A stretch of DNA of 64,000 nucleotides from Pseudarcicella hirudinis (GTDB lineage Bacteria; Bacteroidota; Bacteroidia; Cytophagales; Spirosomataceae). The notes beneath the pieces are model-generated. The model worked only from the letters and a program-made list of their open reading frames with translations, had not been told where the DNA came from and ran no database searches. Where the stretch lies: assembly GCF_900115665.1 (NCBI RefSeq), contig NZ_FOXH01000002.1:513670-577669 (forward strand), given 5' to 3'. Position numbers and translations under genes: made by a program. How positions within the stretch are numbered: the stretch's first letter is position 1; every line of letters starts with the position of its first letter. Shown one piece after another: positions 9,771 through 18,559 of this stretch.

Positions 9771-9881
9771 TAAAAAATTGTGGATGTAAATCTGATCAGC
9801 TTTCTTGCTTAGAGGATTATATCTCCGTCCTCTCAAAATATCAGATCCGGCAATTGTCCTGAATTTTTATATCCGGGATGA

Positions 9882-10598
9882 TCAGAAGAACAAAAAGCGA
9901 AGTTCAAACTTTTGACGGCCTATGCTTTGAATAACGCCATCTATTCCTCCTGTATTTGCTTGCTCGATCAGGTTATCCAGACTTAAACTTACCCCGAATT
10001 GAGGCATAAGTGTAATTTTTTTTCCAATCTTAAATTCAAATCCTGCTCCTGCTTCAGCAGCCCATGTTCCGGGCTTTACTGTTAAAATACTTTCCCGTTT
10101 TTTAGATACATCTGCAATATATCTGGCTCCCAGATGAAAGGCAGGCGTAAACTTTCTGCCGGGTAGGATTTTATAGACAATATGGATCGGGACTTCAAGG
10201 GTCAGCGGAGCAAAGTCTTCTTTGACACTTATCGTACCATTATCATAATAAACATGGTTTGTCTGGAAAGAAAGGGATACCTGAGGAAGCAGGTAAAAAT
10301 GTCTTGAAAGGTTAAATCTTGTCAGAAAGCCAAAGTGAAAGCCTAATGTTGTACTGGTTTCAGAAAAGCTTTTTCCGATAATATCCTGTTTATCTACCCG
10401 TAGTTTTACCAAATCCGGCCCGAATAAATATCCGAATTGAATAAAAGGAAGTTTTTGATTTACCGTAGTGCCGGAGTCAGAAGTCTGCTTATTTGAAAAT
10501 GTAGAGATATGGGGAAATATTTTCTCATTCCGTTCTATAGGTTCTGAATGAGCTATAATGGGACTTGATAGTAAAATCGCAAATAACAGATTTCTCAT
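9882..10598 (-). CDS. PorT-like outer-membrane beta-barrel protein
   Basis: 238 residues. The ATG at 10598 was chosen because it opens a good signal peptide (MRNLLFAILLSSPIIAHS); the longer frame upstream adds 35 residues with no signal. The mature sequence has the PorT/outer-membrane-barrel pattern (LGFHFGFLTRFNLSRHFYLLPQVSLSFQ, PAFHLGARYIADV, WAAEAGAGFEFKIGKKITLMPQFGVSLSLDNL) and ends in aromatic residues (RFLFF). PorT itself is a T9SS component, but this family includes many unrelated barrels, so a T9SS role is not claimed. Confidence 0.75.
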   Translation of the reverse strand: MRNLLFAILLSSPIIAHSEPIERNEKIFPHISTFSNKQTSDSGTTVNQKLPFIQFGYLFGPDLVKLRVDKQDIIGKSFSETSTTLGFHFGFLTRFNLSRHFYLLPQVSLSFQTNHVYYDNGTISVKEDFAPLTLEVPIHIVYKILPGRKFTPAFHLGARYIADVSKKRESILTVKPGTWAAEAGAGFEFKIGKKITLMPQFGVSLSLDNLIEQANTGGIDGVIQSIGRQKFELRFLFF

Positions 10599-10744
10599 AA
10601 GGATTACTGGTTTGTTTGTACTTAACCCTGAAGTTTTTAAAAGGTTTACAGAAAGAAGGCTGTTTCCCCGGCTTTCGGCTAAGCAGTATTCAAATTCGGG
10701 CACTTTTGAGAAAATACAGATTTAGTTCGCTAAATGCCGCTGAT

Positions 10745-11521
10745 TTAAATGATTTTCTTAATAATGATATCAAAAACCTCAATTAAGATCAGAATAATGA
10801 TAATCCATTCTAAACGTGTACTTTCCCGGTTTTGAAGCAGGTCTGTAAAAAGAGTAAGGTTTTCCTGGATGATTTTTAATTTGTAATCAATATCCTGATA
10901 CCGCATTTTCAAATCCAGATTTTTCTTCAATCCTTTATCAATGCGCTCCAGCAATTCATTTTCCCATACAATATCCGGAGCATCGAAAATATACAGGTTA
11001 TCGATGATACTGTTTTTAATATTTAAGGTTCTCCCGATAAATTTCAAAAGATCTTTTTTGGAACTTCTCAGTGTACCAACTGCCTCCAGTTCCTCAGTTA
11101 ATTTCTTTGAATTAGTGAAAATTTCAAGACTGAGTGCCTCGTAATAATCTAATGCTACAGATTGCCCGACATTGAGCATAATAATCTGAATAATATTGTC
11201 GGTAAGTTCTGCAATTGTAATGGAATCATACCCGATATTCAGAGATACCAATGGGTCAATGTTTACCGTAAAATCATCAAAATACTTTCCATCAACCTCC
11301 TTTTCAGCAAAATTTTTGGAATATTTGATTAATTCGCTCTTTTGTAAGTCATTAAATCCTGCAAAAACCACCACACCATAGCTGAATAAATAGAAGAAAT
11401 TACCTTCTTCATTCCGGTAAAAAAGTTCTGAATTATTAGCAATGAGCGGTTGGTTGGTATATTCATTCCTAAATTTTTTTAAGTTAAAAACTTCAGAAAC
11501 CTGAAAAGCTTCAATTTTCAT
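10745..11521 (-). CDS. RMD1/YagE (DUF155) family protein with C-terminal membrane anchor
   Basis: 258 residues from the ATG at 11521. This start avoids an 83-base overlap with the upstream L,D-transpeptidase gene and opens the conserved part (MKIEAFQVSEVFNLKKFR). The family signature IGYDSITIAELTDNIIQIIMLNVGQSVALDYYE is clear, and the C terminus is one transmembrane helix (LEWIIIILILIEVFDIII) after a helical region, as in fungal Rmd1/Rmd8 and mitochondrial RMND1. Molecular function in bacteria is unknown. Probably transcribed with the L,D-transpeptidase gene 40 bases upstream. Confidence 0.85.
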   Translation of the reverse strand: MKIEAFQVSEVFNLKKFRNEYTNQPLIANNSELFYRNEEGNFFYLFSYGVVVFAGFNDLQKSELIKYSKNFAEKEVDGKYFDDFTVNIDPLVSLNIGYDSITIAELTDNIIQIIMLNVGQSVALDYYEALSLEIFTNSKKLTEELEAVGTLRSSKKDLLKFIGRTLNIKNSIIDNLYIFDAPDIVWENELLERIDKGLKKNLDLKMRYQDIDYKLKIIQENLTLFTDLLQNRESTRLEWIIIILILIEVFDIIIKKII

Positions 11522-11561
11522 CGGATTATTTTTTAAATAATGGTTAAGATCTTTAGTTAAG

Positions 11562-12311
11562 TTATCTGCTGTTTTTGACAAGGTATCTGCCTTTTTGGTC
11601 GATGACAATTTCAGGAATTCTATGATACTTCTCAAAAAAATCATGCCCGGGCTTTAGCCATGACCAGAATTCCGTAAGCTGTGGCTGACCAGCATACTCA
11701 TTTTTCAAAGAAGCGAAATTCTGATCTGATAATTTTGCCGGAAAAATGTGTACAGGAATGTCTTGTCCTCCGGCCTTTGCTTTGATAACCAGCAGGTATA
11801 GTTCCATGATTGCATCATCTCCGAGAGGAATGCAGCCAACCGTTACGCATTTTCCATGGATATAAATATCACCGCCCGGGTTTTCAGAATCGGCAAACTT
11901 CAGATCGGACTGATTGGGATAATTGACTCTGAAGGACAAGTAAAACTCACTGGTTGGATTAAAAGCGTCTATTTTATAAAACCCTTCAGGCGTCTGCAAA
12001 TCACCTGAACGTCTTTTAGGGCCGGGTTTCCCTGAACTTTCACAGAAATCGTAGTCTTTCAGATGTATAAAAGAAGCATTTCCCTTATTTTTTGCCCATA
12101 CTTCCAGCGTTTTTTCTTTCTTGAAAGCTCTGAGGAAAATGTCGAATTTTTCCGGGTTAATATTTCCGGAAATAAGTAATTGTTTCACGTAAGCTCCTTT
12201 TTCATGAAGAGCATGCTGAACACGAGGAAAACTGAGTTGTTTCTGGTAAAAATCTTCCAATGCTGTAAAACTGAAGAGAAGTAAAATAATGGGTAAAAGT
12301 AGCGTTTTCAT
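11562..12311 (-). CDS. L,D-transpeptidase (YkuD/YafK-like) family protein
   Basis: A 249-residue exported protein with an N-terminal signal sequence (1-18). The YkuD catalytic motif is present as HGKCVTVGCIPL at residues 152-163, with His152 and nucleophile Cys160. The preceding TPEGFYKIDAFNP segment is typical of the YafK-like subgroup. Such enzymes form or cut non-classical peptidoglycan cross-links or attach proteins to the wall; YafK-like members can act as amidases on lipoprotein-peptidoglycan links. Extra N- and C-terminal segments of about 65 residues each have no recognised domain. Confidence 0.9.
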   Translation of the reverse strand: MKTLLLPIILLLFSFTALEDFYQKQLSFPRVQHALHEKGAYVKQLLISGNINPEKFDIFLRAFKKEKTLEVWAKNKGNASFIHLKDYDFCESSGKPGPKRRSGDLQTPEGFYKIDAFNPTSEFYLSFRVNYPNQSDLKFADSENPGGDIYIHGKCVTVGCIPLGDDAIMELYLLVIKAKAGGQDIPVHIFPAKLSDQNFASLKNEYAGQPQLTEFWSWLKPGHDFFEKYHRIPEIVIDQKGRYLVKNSR

Positions 12312-12409
12312 AAAGTTTTGAGGAGGCTCTGTTCTGGTTTTCTTCTATAAAGATAAGGTTTTGGGGTATTGTTAGGAAGTTTTTAGCGGAAGTTTTTTGG
12401 TTTATGTTT

Positions 12410-12417
12410 TATCTTTG
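12410..12417 (+). promoter_or_regulatory. Candidate minus-7 element of the small conserved gene
   Basis: TATCTTTG matches TAnnTTTG and lies 31 bases before the ATG at 12448. No TTTG occurs at the expected upstream spacing. Confidence 0.45.
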
Positions 12418-12447
12418 AATAACCAACTTAAGCAAATTCTTACAAAT

Positions 12448-12741
12448 ATGAATCTCTCAGAACTAAAGACAAGCCTTGTCTTAGATTATCCTCCGGAAGA
12501 ATTAACGGATTTACCCCGGGCACTTTGGTATGACGCAAAAGGAGATTGGGAGTCTGCGCATGATATCGCCCAGACAAGAGAAGGTACACCCTCTTACGAC
12601 CATCTGCATGCTTATCTGCACAGGAAGGAAGGAGACCGGTATAATGCTAATTACTGGTATACAAGAGCAGGCAAAACTATGCCTTCTGTATCATTGGAGC
12701 AGGAATGGGAGAGTTTAGCGATTCTATTTTTAAAGAACTGA
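12448..12741 (+). CDS. Small conserved cytoplasmic protein of unknown function
   Basis: 97 residues from the ATG at 12448, which follows a TATCTTTG promoter element; the upstream extension of the frame lies in the promoter. The pattern LWYDAKGDWESAHDIAQ followed by HLHAYLHRKEGDRYNANYWYTRAGK looks like two helical-hairpin units of a half-TPR type rich in His and Trp. Similar short proteins are widespread in Bacteroidota and Proteobacteria without an assigned role. No signal peptide. It lies 165 bases upstream of metF, which seems to have its own promoter. Confidence 0.8.
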   Translation: MNLSELKTSLVLDYPPEELTDLPRALWYDAKGDWESAHDIAQTREGTPSYDHLHAYLHRKEGDRYNANYWYTRAGKTMPSVSLEQEWESLAILFLKN

Positions 12742-12752
12742 ATTTTTTCCGG

Positions 12753-12760
12753 TATCTTTG
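12753..12760 (+). promoter_or_regulatory. Candidate minus-7 element of metF
   Basis: TATCTTTG, a full TAnnTTTG match, twelve bases after the preceding stop codon. It predicts a leader of about 139 bases before the metF ATG. The minus-33 TTTG is missing. Confidence 0.45.
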
Positions 12761-12783
12761 CCAAAATATTTTGAAGTAAACCT

Positions 12784-12887
12784 AATTGAACGAAAGTTGA
12801 CAATTCCGGCATAAATGATAGTTTTAGAATGATTTTTGCCTGGAAAAAAGACTTTCAGTACTCTTAAATACCCCGGGTTTAAAACCC
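12784..12887 (+). promoter_or_regulatory. Structured metF leader (unassigned)
   Basis: Three potential helices lie between the predicted start site and the ATG: AATTG-AAC closed by a GAAA tetraloop with GTT-GA-CAATT (12784-12805); TTCCGGCA (12804-12811) with TGCC-T-GGAA (12837-12845); and GGGTTT with AAACCC (12875-12887). I do not recognise a known SAM or other riboswitch core, so a regulatory role is inference. Confidence 0.35.
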
Positions 12888-12905
12888 TGAACCTGATCAG
12901 AAAGA

Positions 12906-13859
12906 ATGACTAAAATTACGCAGTATATTGAAAAAGCAAAAGGCAAAACGCTTTTCTCAATTGAAATAATCCCTCCGGTTAAAGGCGAAAGTATTCAGAA
13001 TTTGATGAATAATATCGATCCTTTGATGGAATTTAAGCCTCCTTTTATTGAAGTAACTTATCACAGAGAGGAATATATAGAAAAAGTTGTAGATGGAAGA
13101 GTTACAAAAATTCCGACCAGAAAGCGCCCCGGAACAGTAGGTATTTGTTCTTCTTTGATGCAGCGTTATAAAGTTGATGCCGTTCCGCACGTTATTTGCG
13201 GAGGTTTTACCAAGGAGGAAACAGAAGATTTTCTTTTCGATTTGCATTATCTTGGCATTGAAAATGTATTGGTATTAAGAGGAGATCCTATCAAAGGTGC
13301 TGCTGCTTTTACGCCTGAAAAGGGAGGACATGCCTATGCCAGCGATTTGGTGGAACAGGTTGTGAATATGAATAAAGGTATTTTGTTACATGAAGAAACA
13401 GAATCATTTCCTACCAATTTCTGTATCGGGGTAGCCGGATATCCTGAAAAGCATTTTGAAGCCCCTAATTTCTCTACTGATTTTACTTACTTAAAGCAAA
13501 AGATTGAGTTAGGAGCAGATTATATTGTAACACAGATGTTTTTCGATAATCAGAAATATTTTGATTTTGTTAATAAATGTCGCGCAGAAGGTATTACCGT
13601 ACCGATTATTCCGGGTTTAAAACCACTTACTACTAAAAAACAATTGACAGTTTTACCGAGAATTTTCCATCTGGATATGCCTGAGGATCTTGTAAATGCA
13701 GCCATGGATTGTAAAACTGATAAAGACGTAAAACAGGTAGGAATAGAGTGGGGAATCAAGCAATGTAAAGAACTTATTGAATTTGGTGCACCGATTCTCC
13801 ATTTTTATACAATGGGTAAGTCAGATAATATCAGAGCTATTGCAGAAGGTATCTTCTAG
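12906..13859 (+). CDS. metF: Methylenetetrahydrofolate reductase
   Basis: FAD-dependent TIM-barrel enzyme of 317 residues that reduces 5,10-methylene-THF to 5-methyl-THF, the methyl donor for MetH. Typical features are the opening strand FSIEIIPPVKG carrying the catalytic Glu, the segment VLVLRGDP, the FAD-binding region GVAGYPEKHFEAPNF, and the C-terminal FGAPILHFYTMGKS. The length fits bacterial MetF. It sits on the same strand as metH, 11 kb away, and has a long structured leader, which would suit control by a pathway metabolite. Confidence 0.97.
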   Translation: MTKITQYIEKAKGKTLFSIEIIPPVKGESIQNLMNNIDPLMEFKPPFIEVTYHREEYIEKVVDGRVTKIPTRKRPGTVGICSSLMQRYKVDAVPHVICGGFTKEETEDFLFDLHYLGIENVLVLRGDPIKGAAAFTPEKGGHAYASDLVEQVVNMNKGILLHEETESFPTNFCIGVAGYPEKHFEAPNFSTDFTYLKQKIELGADYIVTQMFFDNQKYFDFVNKCRAEGITVPIIPGLKPLTTKKQLTVLPRIFHLDMPEDLVNAAMDCKTDKDVKQVGIEWGIKQCKELIEFGAPILHFYTMGKSDNIRAIAEGIF

Positions 13860-13881
13860 AATGAGATAAATATAACTTCAG

Positions 13882-13911
13882 ATCCCGTTGACAATTCATC
13901 GGGATTTTTTG
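13882..13911 (+). terminator. Terminator after metF
   Basis: ATCCCG (13882-13887) pairs with CGGGAT (13900-13905), then six T residues, 22 bases after the stop codon. Confidence 0.85.
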
Positions 13912-14153
13912 TTTGAAAAGGAGCTTTTACTTCAAAGAATAAGCCATTTTAACAGGAATTTCGATAAATTCCATTAATTTGCCGGAAAGTAGTCTGATTA
14001 ATGCCTCCCTTAAATTATGAACATCGCCGGATGTAAAACTGGTAGTAAGTAAATTACTCCGGATTTTTAAAATCATAGATTGTCACATAAGATATAGCTG
14101 TTTATTGACCGGACTAATCGGTTTTTATACATTCTTCCTGAATAAAATTGCCT

Positions 14154-17100
14154 ATGAATCAAAGGATTACATCCATTTTTGAAGTGCTTTTTATTAAAAA
14201 ACATATCTTTCTCATTTTAGCTTTTTTAACCCTGGGACTGGCATGTGTTTTTTACCTGGTGCGGGATAAAAGCTCATTAAGTGCGACAGAAGATAAATAT
14301 TTGTTTGGGGTTCAGTCAAAAATCCAGGATGAAGTACTTGAATCGTCAAAAGACCTCATGGCTGTACAGGATTTATTGACAAAATCTGCGGATACTTCCT
14401 TTTATCATCTCAAAATCCAGACTTCTCATCCTTATTTCATTTTTAAGAACGGGCAATTACTTTTCTGGTCTGACTATCATTTTGTACCTGCTTATAATCA
14501 GATTGCAGGAAATTATTCAATTAAAGGTTTTGACTGGTCGGAAGGATTATTTCTGGTAAACAGGCGGTCTTTTACCACCGGAATGGGGGCAATAGAAATT
14601 TTTTCATTCATTAATTTATACAGACAATATGAATCGGAATATGTTCATCTGAAATCAGGCTTTAATCCCAGGGTTTTTTCGATAGATCCGCAGAAAATTG
14701 ACATTTCCCAGGCTGCGGCTTCTCATTTGAATATGTATTCCGCCTCGAAGGAATTTCTTTTCTCCGTGGTGCCGCCCAAACCGGGTTTACTGAAAAATGA
14801 GGCATTACCCATTAATGTAATCTGGCTTGCCCTGTTTAGTATGACATTTCTGATTATCTATTTCTCAGGTTGGGTCTGGTTTCTGAACAGTAAAAGGAAA
14901 TATGAAGAGGCTTTTATTCTGCTGGTTTCCTATCTCACCATTCTGCGGGCAGGAATGCTGTATAATACCATTCCGTTTATTTTTACAGAGTCCAATTTGT
15001 TTAATCCGAAATTTTATGCGGCTTCAATCGTCTCGCCATCGCTTGGAGATTTGATGCTGAATCTGGTATTTGTCCTGATTGCGCTTATTTATCTGGTCAA
15101 TCATTTCTTTATGATGAAGAGCTACAACGGATTGTTTAAACTTCCCAAAGCATTTCAGGCTATCATTTCAACCGGGATAGTTATTGCCAGTTATATTACT
15201 TTTCAATGGTCTTACAGTCAGCTGATTAATATTTATGTTAAATCACAGTACATCCTTGATCTGTCGTTGAGTATTGATTTCTGGGAGAGACCTCTGAAAA
15301 TATATTCGCTGACTACTTTTATCCTTATATCGCTGATTTTCTTTCTGGCAAACCATTTTCTGACGAATATTTTTATAAAACTTAATCGTTCCAAAGCGTT
15401 GGGGCTTGGATTATTTGCTTTCGGATCATTATTGTCATTTATCTTTTTTTACTTCTTTTATCCCGATACTATCAATGTTTTTGCCCTGAATGCTGTTTAT
15501 TTCCTGCTGATATATCTTTTTAAATTCCCGAGATTACTGTACAAATTCCGATATCAGACCTCTATTTACTTTTTTATAGGGGCATTGTTCTGTACTGCTC
15601 TGGCAACCTATGTTGTATATAATCAGGCAATAAGAAGAGATTTTACCCAGAAACAGCAGGTCGGAAGGAAGTACCTTGCCGAAAATGATGAGATAGGGGA
15701 GTTTTTACTCAGTAAAATCAATACCCAGATTAAGAGTGATTCACTGATTGCCAATATTCTTCAATCTGATTTTCTGCCCAGAGAACAGATCCAGAACAGA
15801 ATCAAAAGAGAATATCTGGGAAATTACTTCGACTATTACGACATAGAAATTTCTGCTTTTGATGCCTCAGGGGTGTCGTTGGATAATCTTACCAGTTCAC
15901 TTAATTATCAGAATTTCGAAGAAAAATACCGTGATCCGGTTTTTAAAACTTCAAATGCAGACTTATTTTTCATCAACGAACCGGGCAATAGTTTCCTGAA
16001 GGAATATATAGATTTTATTAAAATTTCCCGGAAATCCGGAAAAATACTGGGATACGTAATCCTGAATCTGAAGCTGAGAGACAGTAATTCATCAGGAGAA
16101 TTATCGGGAGGAGATCCCCAGCTTAGTCAGTTCGGGGTTTCTGAATACAGCTATGCGGTGTATCAGAATGGAAGAATTAAAACCATAGGAGGAGAAGGGT
16201 TTAACTATGAGAGGAAAATTCCTATTGCTCAGGTTTATAATCCTTTATTGTATGAAAAGGGAATCATTTTATCGGGATTTAAACACGTTGGGGTAGAAGG
16301 GAAAAACGGTCGGAAAATCATTGTTTCTTCTCCCGAGTTAAGTCCGTCAAGTATCTATTCAAATTTCTCGTTTTTATTCCTCATTTTAGTAATTACCATT
16401 ATTGCGATAGTGCTGATGTACGCTGTCAGATACGGATATTCTAAGATGAATGTGAATTTTGCTACAAAGATTCAGATCTTTCTCAACCTGGCCTTTTTGC
16501 TTCCGCTGATTCTGGTCGTTGCTATTACAGTAACAATTATTGGGTCTAAATTGTCTGAAAGCCAGCAGCAATCCTTTTTAAGTCAGACTGAAAATGTAAG
16601 TATCAGTTTTCTTCCCGCGCTTGACAGGTATTCCAAAGGAAAAATGAGTAGGCAGTATTTGAGCGATACTTTAAAAACAATCGCCAACAAATCTGAGAAA
16701 GACATCAGTGTGTTTGATACCACTGGCCGGCTATTGGTCTCAAACAAATTGTTTTCCTATGAAACAGGGGTTCTTTCCACTTTTCTGAATCAGGATGCCT
16801 ATATCAGTATTATTGAAGAAAAAGAGCGGAAAAAGACCCTGCCGGAAATGCTGGGAAACCTGAAGTTTACCACGTCTTATATCGGAATGAAATCCACGGA
16901 AGGAAAACTGATGGGTGTAATCAGTGTTCCCTTTTATAATGCCAAGGCTTCTTTTGAGAAAGAGGTAGTTGCAGTAGTTGGCTCTATGCTTAATACCTTT
17001 ACTTCAATTTTCCTCATATTGATGGTGGTCTCTTATTTTGCATCAAACGTATTGACTGTACCATTGCGACTGATTACCAATAAAATCAAGAAAATCAACC

Positions 17101-17888
17101 TGGAAAAGCCGAATGACCCTCTCAAATGGAAATCGGATGATGAAATCGGGGTTTTGATTAATGCCTATAATCAGATGCTGGTAAAACTGGAGGAATCTAA
17201 AAGAGCATTATCTGAGTCGAATATGCAATCAGCCTGGCAGGAAATGGCAAAACAGGTTGCGCATGAAATTAAGAATCCGCTGACTCCGATGAAGTTATCT
17301 TTGCAGCTTCTGCAAAGAAAATTATCGAATGAGAATATCGGGATTAATCCGGCTGTTAATAAGCAGTTTGCTTCATTGATAGAACAGATTGATAACATTT
17401 CTTATATAGCGAATTCTTTTTCAGATTTTGCCAAAATGCCTGTGCCTAAAAACGAACGATTTGATTTTTCTCAGGTAGTTACGAAAGTTGTAAACCTTTA
17501 TGCGGAGAATCGAAATATTACAATGAAGGCAGAAATCAGTCCCAGAGAGGTTTGGGTGCGCGGGGATCGCCAGCTTACCGGAAGTATTGTTTCAAATCTG
17601 ATTATCAATGCAATACAGGCAGTATCGAAAGATGTAAGACCTGTTATCAGAATAGGACTTGAAAAAGGACCTGAAAGTGTTACGTTTTCCATCTCGGATA
17701 ATGGAATGGGGATTTCTCCTGAAATCAGAAATAAGATTTTCCTGTTAAACTTCAGTACCAAGGAGGGAGGATCGGGCGTAGGACTTGCTTTGGCCAAAAG
17801 AGTAATAGACCATGCAAATGGCAGTATATGGTTTGAATCAGATGCCGGCTCAGGAACAACATTCTTCCTGAGTCTGCCGTTGGCATAA
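14154..17888 (+). CDS. Large polytopic membrane sensor histidine kinase (NtrY-like kinase core)
   Basis: 1244 residues from the ATG at 14154. One helix at about 15-35, a roughly 180-residue extracytoplasmic segment, then a block of about eight helices (220-490), a second extracytoplasmic domain (about 490-735), two helices (738-758, 774-796), a third sensor-like domain (about 800-940), a final helix (943-965), HAMP (about 966-1016), HisKA with phospho-acceptor His1037 in VAHEIKNPLTPMKL, and HATPase_c with N box NLIINAIQA, G1 DNGMGI and G2 GGSGVGLALAK. The kinase core is of the NtrB/NtrY type that usually signals to sigma-54 activators. No response regulator is adjacent, so it is an orphan. 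About 12 helices and three sensory regions are unusual; the signal is unknown. Confidence 0.9.
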   Translation: MNQRITSIFEVLFIKKHIFLILAFLTLGLACVFYLVRDKSSLSATEDKYLFGVQSKIQDEVLESSKDLMAVQDLLTKSADTSFYHLKIQTSHPYFIFKNGQLLFWSDYHFVPAYNQIAGNYSIKGFDWSEGLFLVNRRSFTTGMGAIEIFSFINLYRQYESEYVHLKSGFNPRVFSIDPQKIDISQAAASHLNMYSASKEFLFSVVPPKPGLLKNEALPINVIWLALFSMTFLIIYFSGWVWFLNSKRKYEEAFILLVSYLTILRAGMLYNTIPFIFTESNLFNPKFYAASIVSPSLGDLMLNLVFVLIALIYLVNHFFMMKSYNGLFKLPKAFQAIISTGIVIASYITFQWSYSQLINIYVKSQYILDLSLSIDFWERPLKIYSLTTFILISLIFFLANHFLTNIFIKLNRSKALGLGLFAFGSLLSFIFFYFFYPDTINVFALNAVYFLLIYLFKFPRLLYKFRYQTSIYFFIGALFCTALATYVVYNQAIRRDFTQKQQVGRKYLAENDEIGEFLLSKINTQIKSDSLIANILQSDFLPREQIQNRIKREYLGNYFDYYDIEISAFDASGVSLDNLTSSLNYQNFEEKYRDPVFKTSNADLFFINEPGNSFLKEYIDFIKISRKSGKILGYVILNLKLRDSNSSGELSGGDPQLSQFGVSEYSYAVYQNGRIKTIGGEGFNYERKIPIAQVYNPLLYEKGIILSGFKHVGVEGKNGRKIIVSSPELSPSSIYSNFSFLFLILVITIIAIVLMYAVRYGYSKMNVNFATKIQIFLNLAFLLPLILVVAITVTIIGSKLSESQQQSFLSQTENVSISFLPALDRYSKGKMSRQYLSDTLKTIANKSEKDISVFDTTGRLLVSNKLFSYETGVLSTFLNQDAYISIIEEKERKKTLPEMLGNLKFTTSYIGMKSTEGKLMGVISVPFYNAKASFEKEVVAVVGSMLNTFTSIFLILMVVSYFASNVLTVPLRLITNKIKKINLEKPNDPLKWKSDDEIGVLINAYNQMLVKLEESKRALSESNMQSAWQEMAKQVAHEIKNPLTPMKLSLQLLQRKLSNENIGINPAVNKQFASLIEQIDNISYIANSFSDFAKMPVPKNERFDFSQVVTKVVNLYAENRNITMKAEISPREVWVRGDRQLTGSIVSNLIINAIQAVSKDVRPVIRIGLEKGPESVTFSISDNGMGISPEIRNKIFLLNFSTKEGGSGVGLALAKRVIDHANGSIWFESDAGSGTTFFLSLPLA

Positions 17889-17890
17889 TA

Positions 17891-17942
17891 AACAGGTGTT
17901 GGCTATCCATGCTATTTTAGCCGATAACCAACACCTGTTTTT
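17891..17942. terminator. Bidirectional terminator between kinase and HNH genes
   Basis: Perfect 12-pair arms AACAGGTGTTGG (17891-17902) and CCAACACCTGTT (17928-17939), T runs on both strands, between convergent stop codons. Confidence 0.9.
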
Positions 17943-17953
17943 AACGTACCTGA

Positions 17954-18559
17954 TTATTTGTCTTCATCCAGCTTCACATGTCCCCAGTTTTCTCCTGAAC
18001 GGATTCTGTTTAGCTGGGTATGAGTAATGCCGAACTGTTTCGCTATCATTTTCAAGCGGTTTTTATCAGATTTCAGCATCTTTTTAATCATAATTACCTT
18101 GCTTTCGGTGAGCTTATAATTTTTGGTCCGGCGAGGAATAACCTTATCTTTTACCGCAGGATTTTCCCGGTTATGGATGGTCATTTCATCACGGGAAACC
18201 CATTTCAGATTTTCCCAGTGATTATTTAGCTTATCATGGTCGAGGTGGATAACAAACTTTTTCTCATCAGAATCTTTCTTCAAAAAGAATTCAGCCACCA
18301 GTTTATGTACATAGCGATTTAGGGATTTATTACCTTTTGCTCTGATATTCAAAGATTTATATCCTTGTATTTTTGAGCCTCCAATAATATCTCCATTGAT
18401 AGTATCGTTCTGGAAACTCTTCAAACGTCCATAATTTGAAACTTGATAGTGAGGAGGATTCTCTACTTCTTTAAAAGGGATTTCTACCCATTTTTCATTC
18501 CAGAAACTACTGATTTTGTTGATTTTACTTGTGGACTTTCTCTCTGTCATGCGCGTCAA
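17954..18559 (-). CDS. NUMOD4 and HNH endonuclease domain protein, freestanding
   Basis: 201 residues. NUMOD4 DNA-binding motif at about 24-50 (WVEIPFKEVENPPHYQVSNYGRLKSF), an HNH nuclease core at about 84-122 (VHKLVAEFF followed by HLDHDKLNNHWENLKWVS), and a C-terminal helix-turn-helix at about 149-190 (LTESKVIMIKKMLK ... IAKQFGITHTQLNRIRSG). This is the layout of phage and intron homing endonucleases, here without an intron or intein, bounded by a strong terminator and an 800-base gene-free stretch. It may be a domesticated or solitary mobile nuclease. The catalytic histidines are present, so it looks intact. Confidence 0.88.
   Translation of the reverse strand: MTRMTERKSTSKINKISSFWNEKWVEIPFKEVENPPHYQVSNYGRLKSFQNDTINGDIIGGSKIQGYKSLNIRAKGNKSLNRYVHKLVAEFFLKKDSDEKKFVIHLDHDKLNNHWENLKWVSRDEMTIHNRENPAVKDKVIPRRTKNYKLTESKVIMIKKMLKSDKNRLKMIAKQFGITHTQLNRIRSGENWGHVKLDEDK

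Noticed and set aside
10599-10703. Longer start for the PorT-like gene
   Set aside because: The added residues hide the clear signal peptide that begins at 10598.
11522-11644. Longer start for the RMD1-family gene
   Set aside because: It would overlap the upstream L,D-transpeptidase gene by 83 bases, and the added 41 residues do not belong to the family.
12871-12910. String ACCCTGAACCTGATCAG before metF resembling the 3' part of a TPP riboswitch
   Set aside because: The CTGAGA core and the following GGATAATGCCAGCG-type helix are missing, and the match runs into the start codon.
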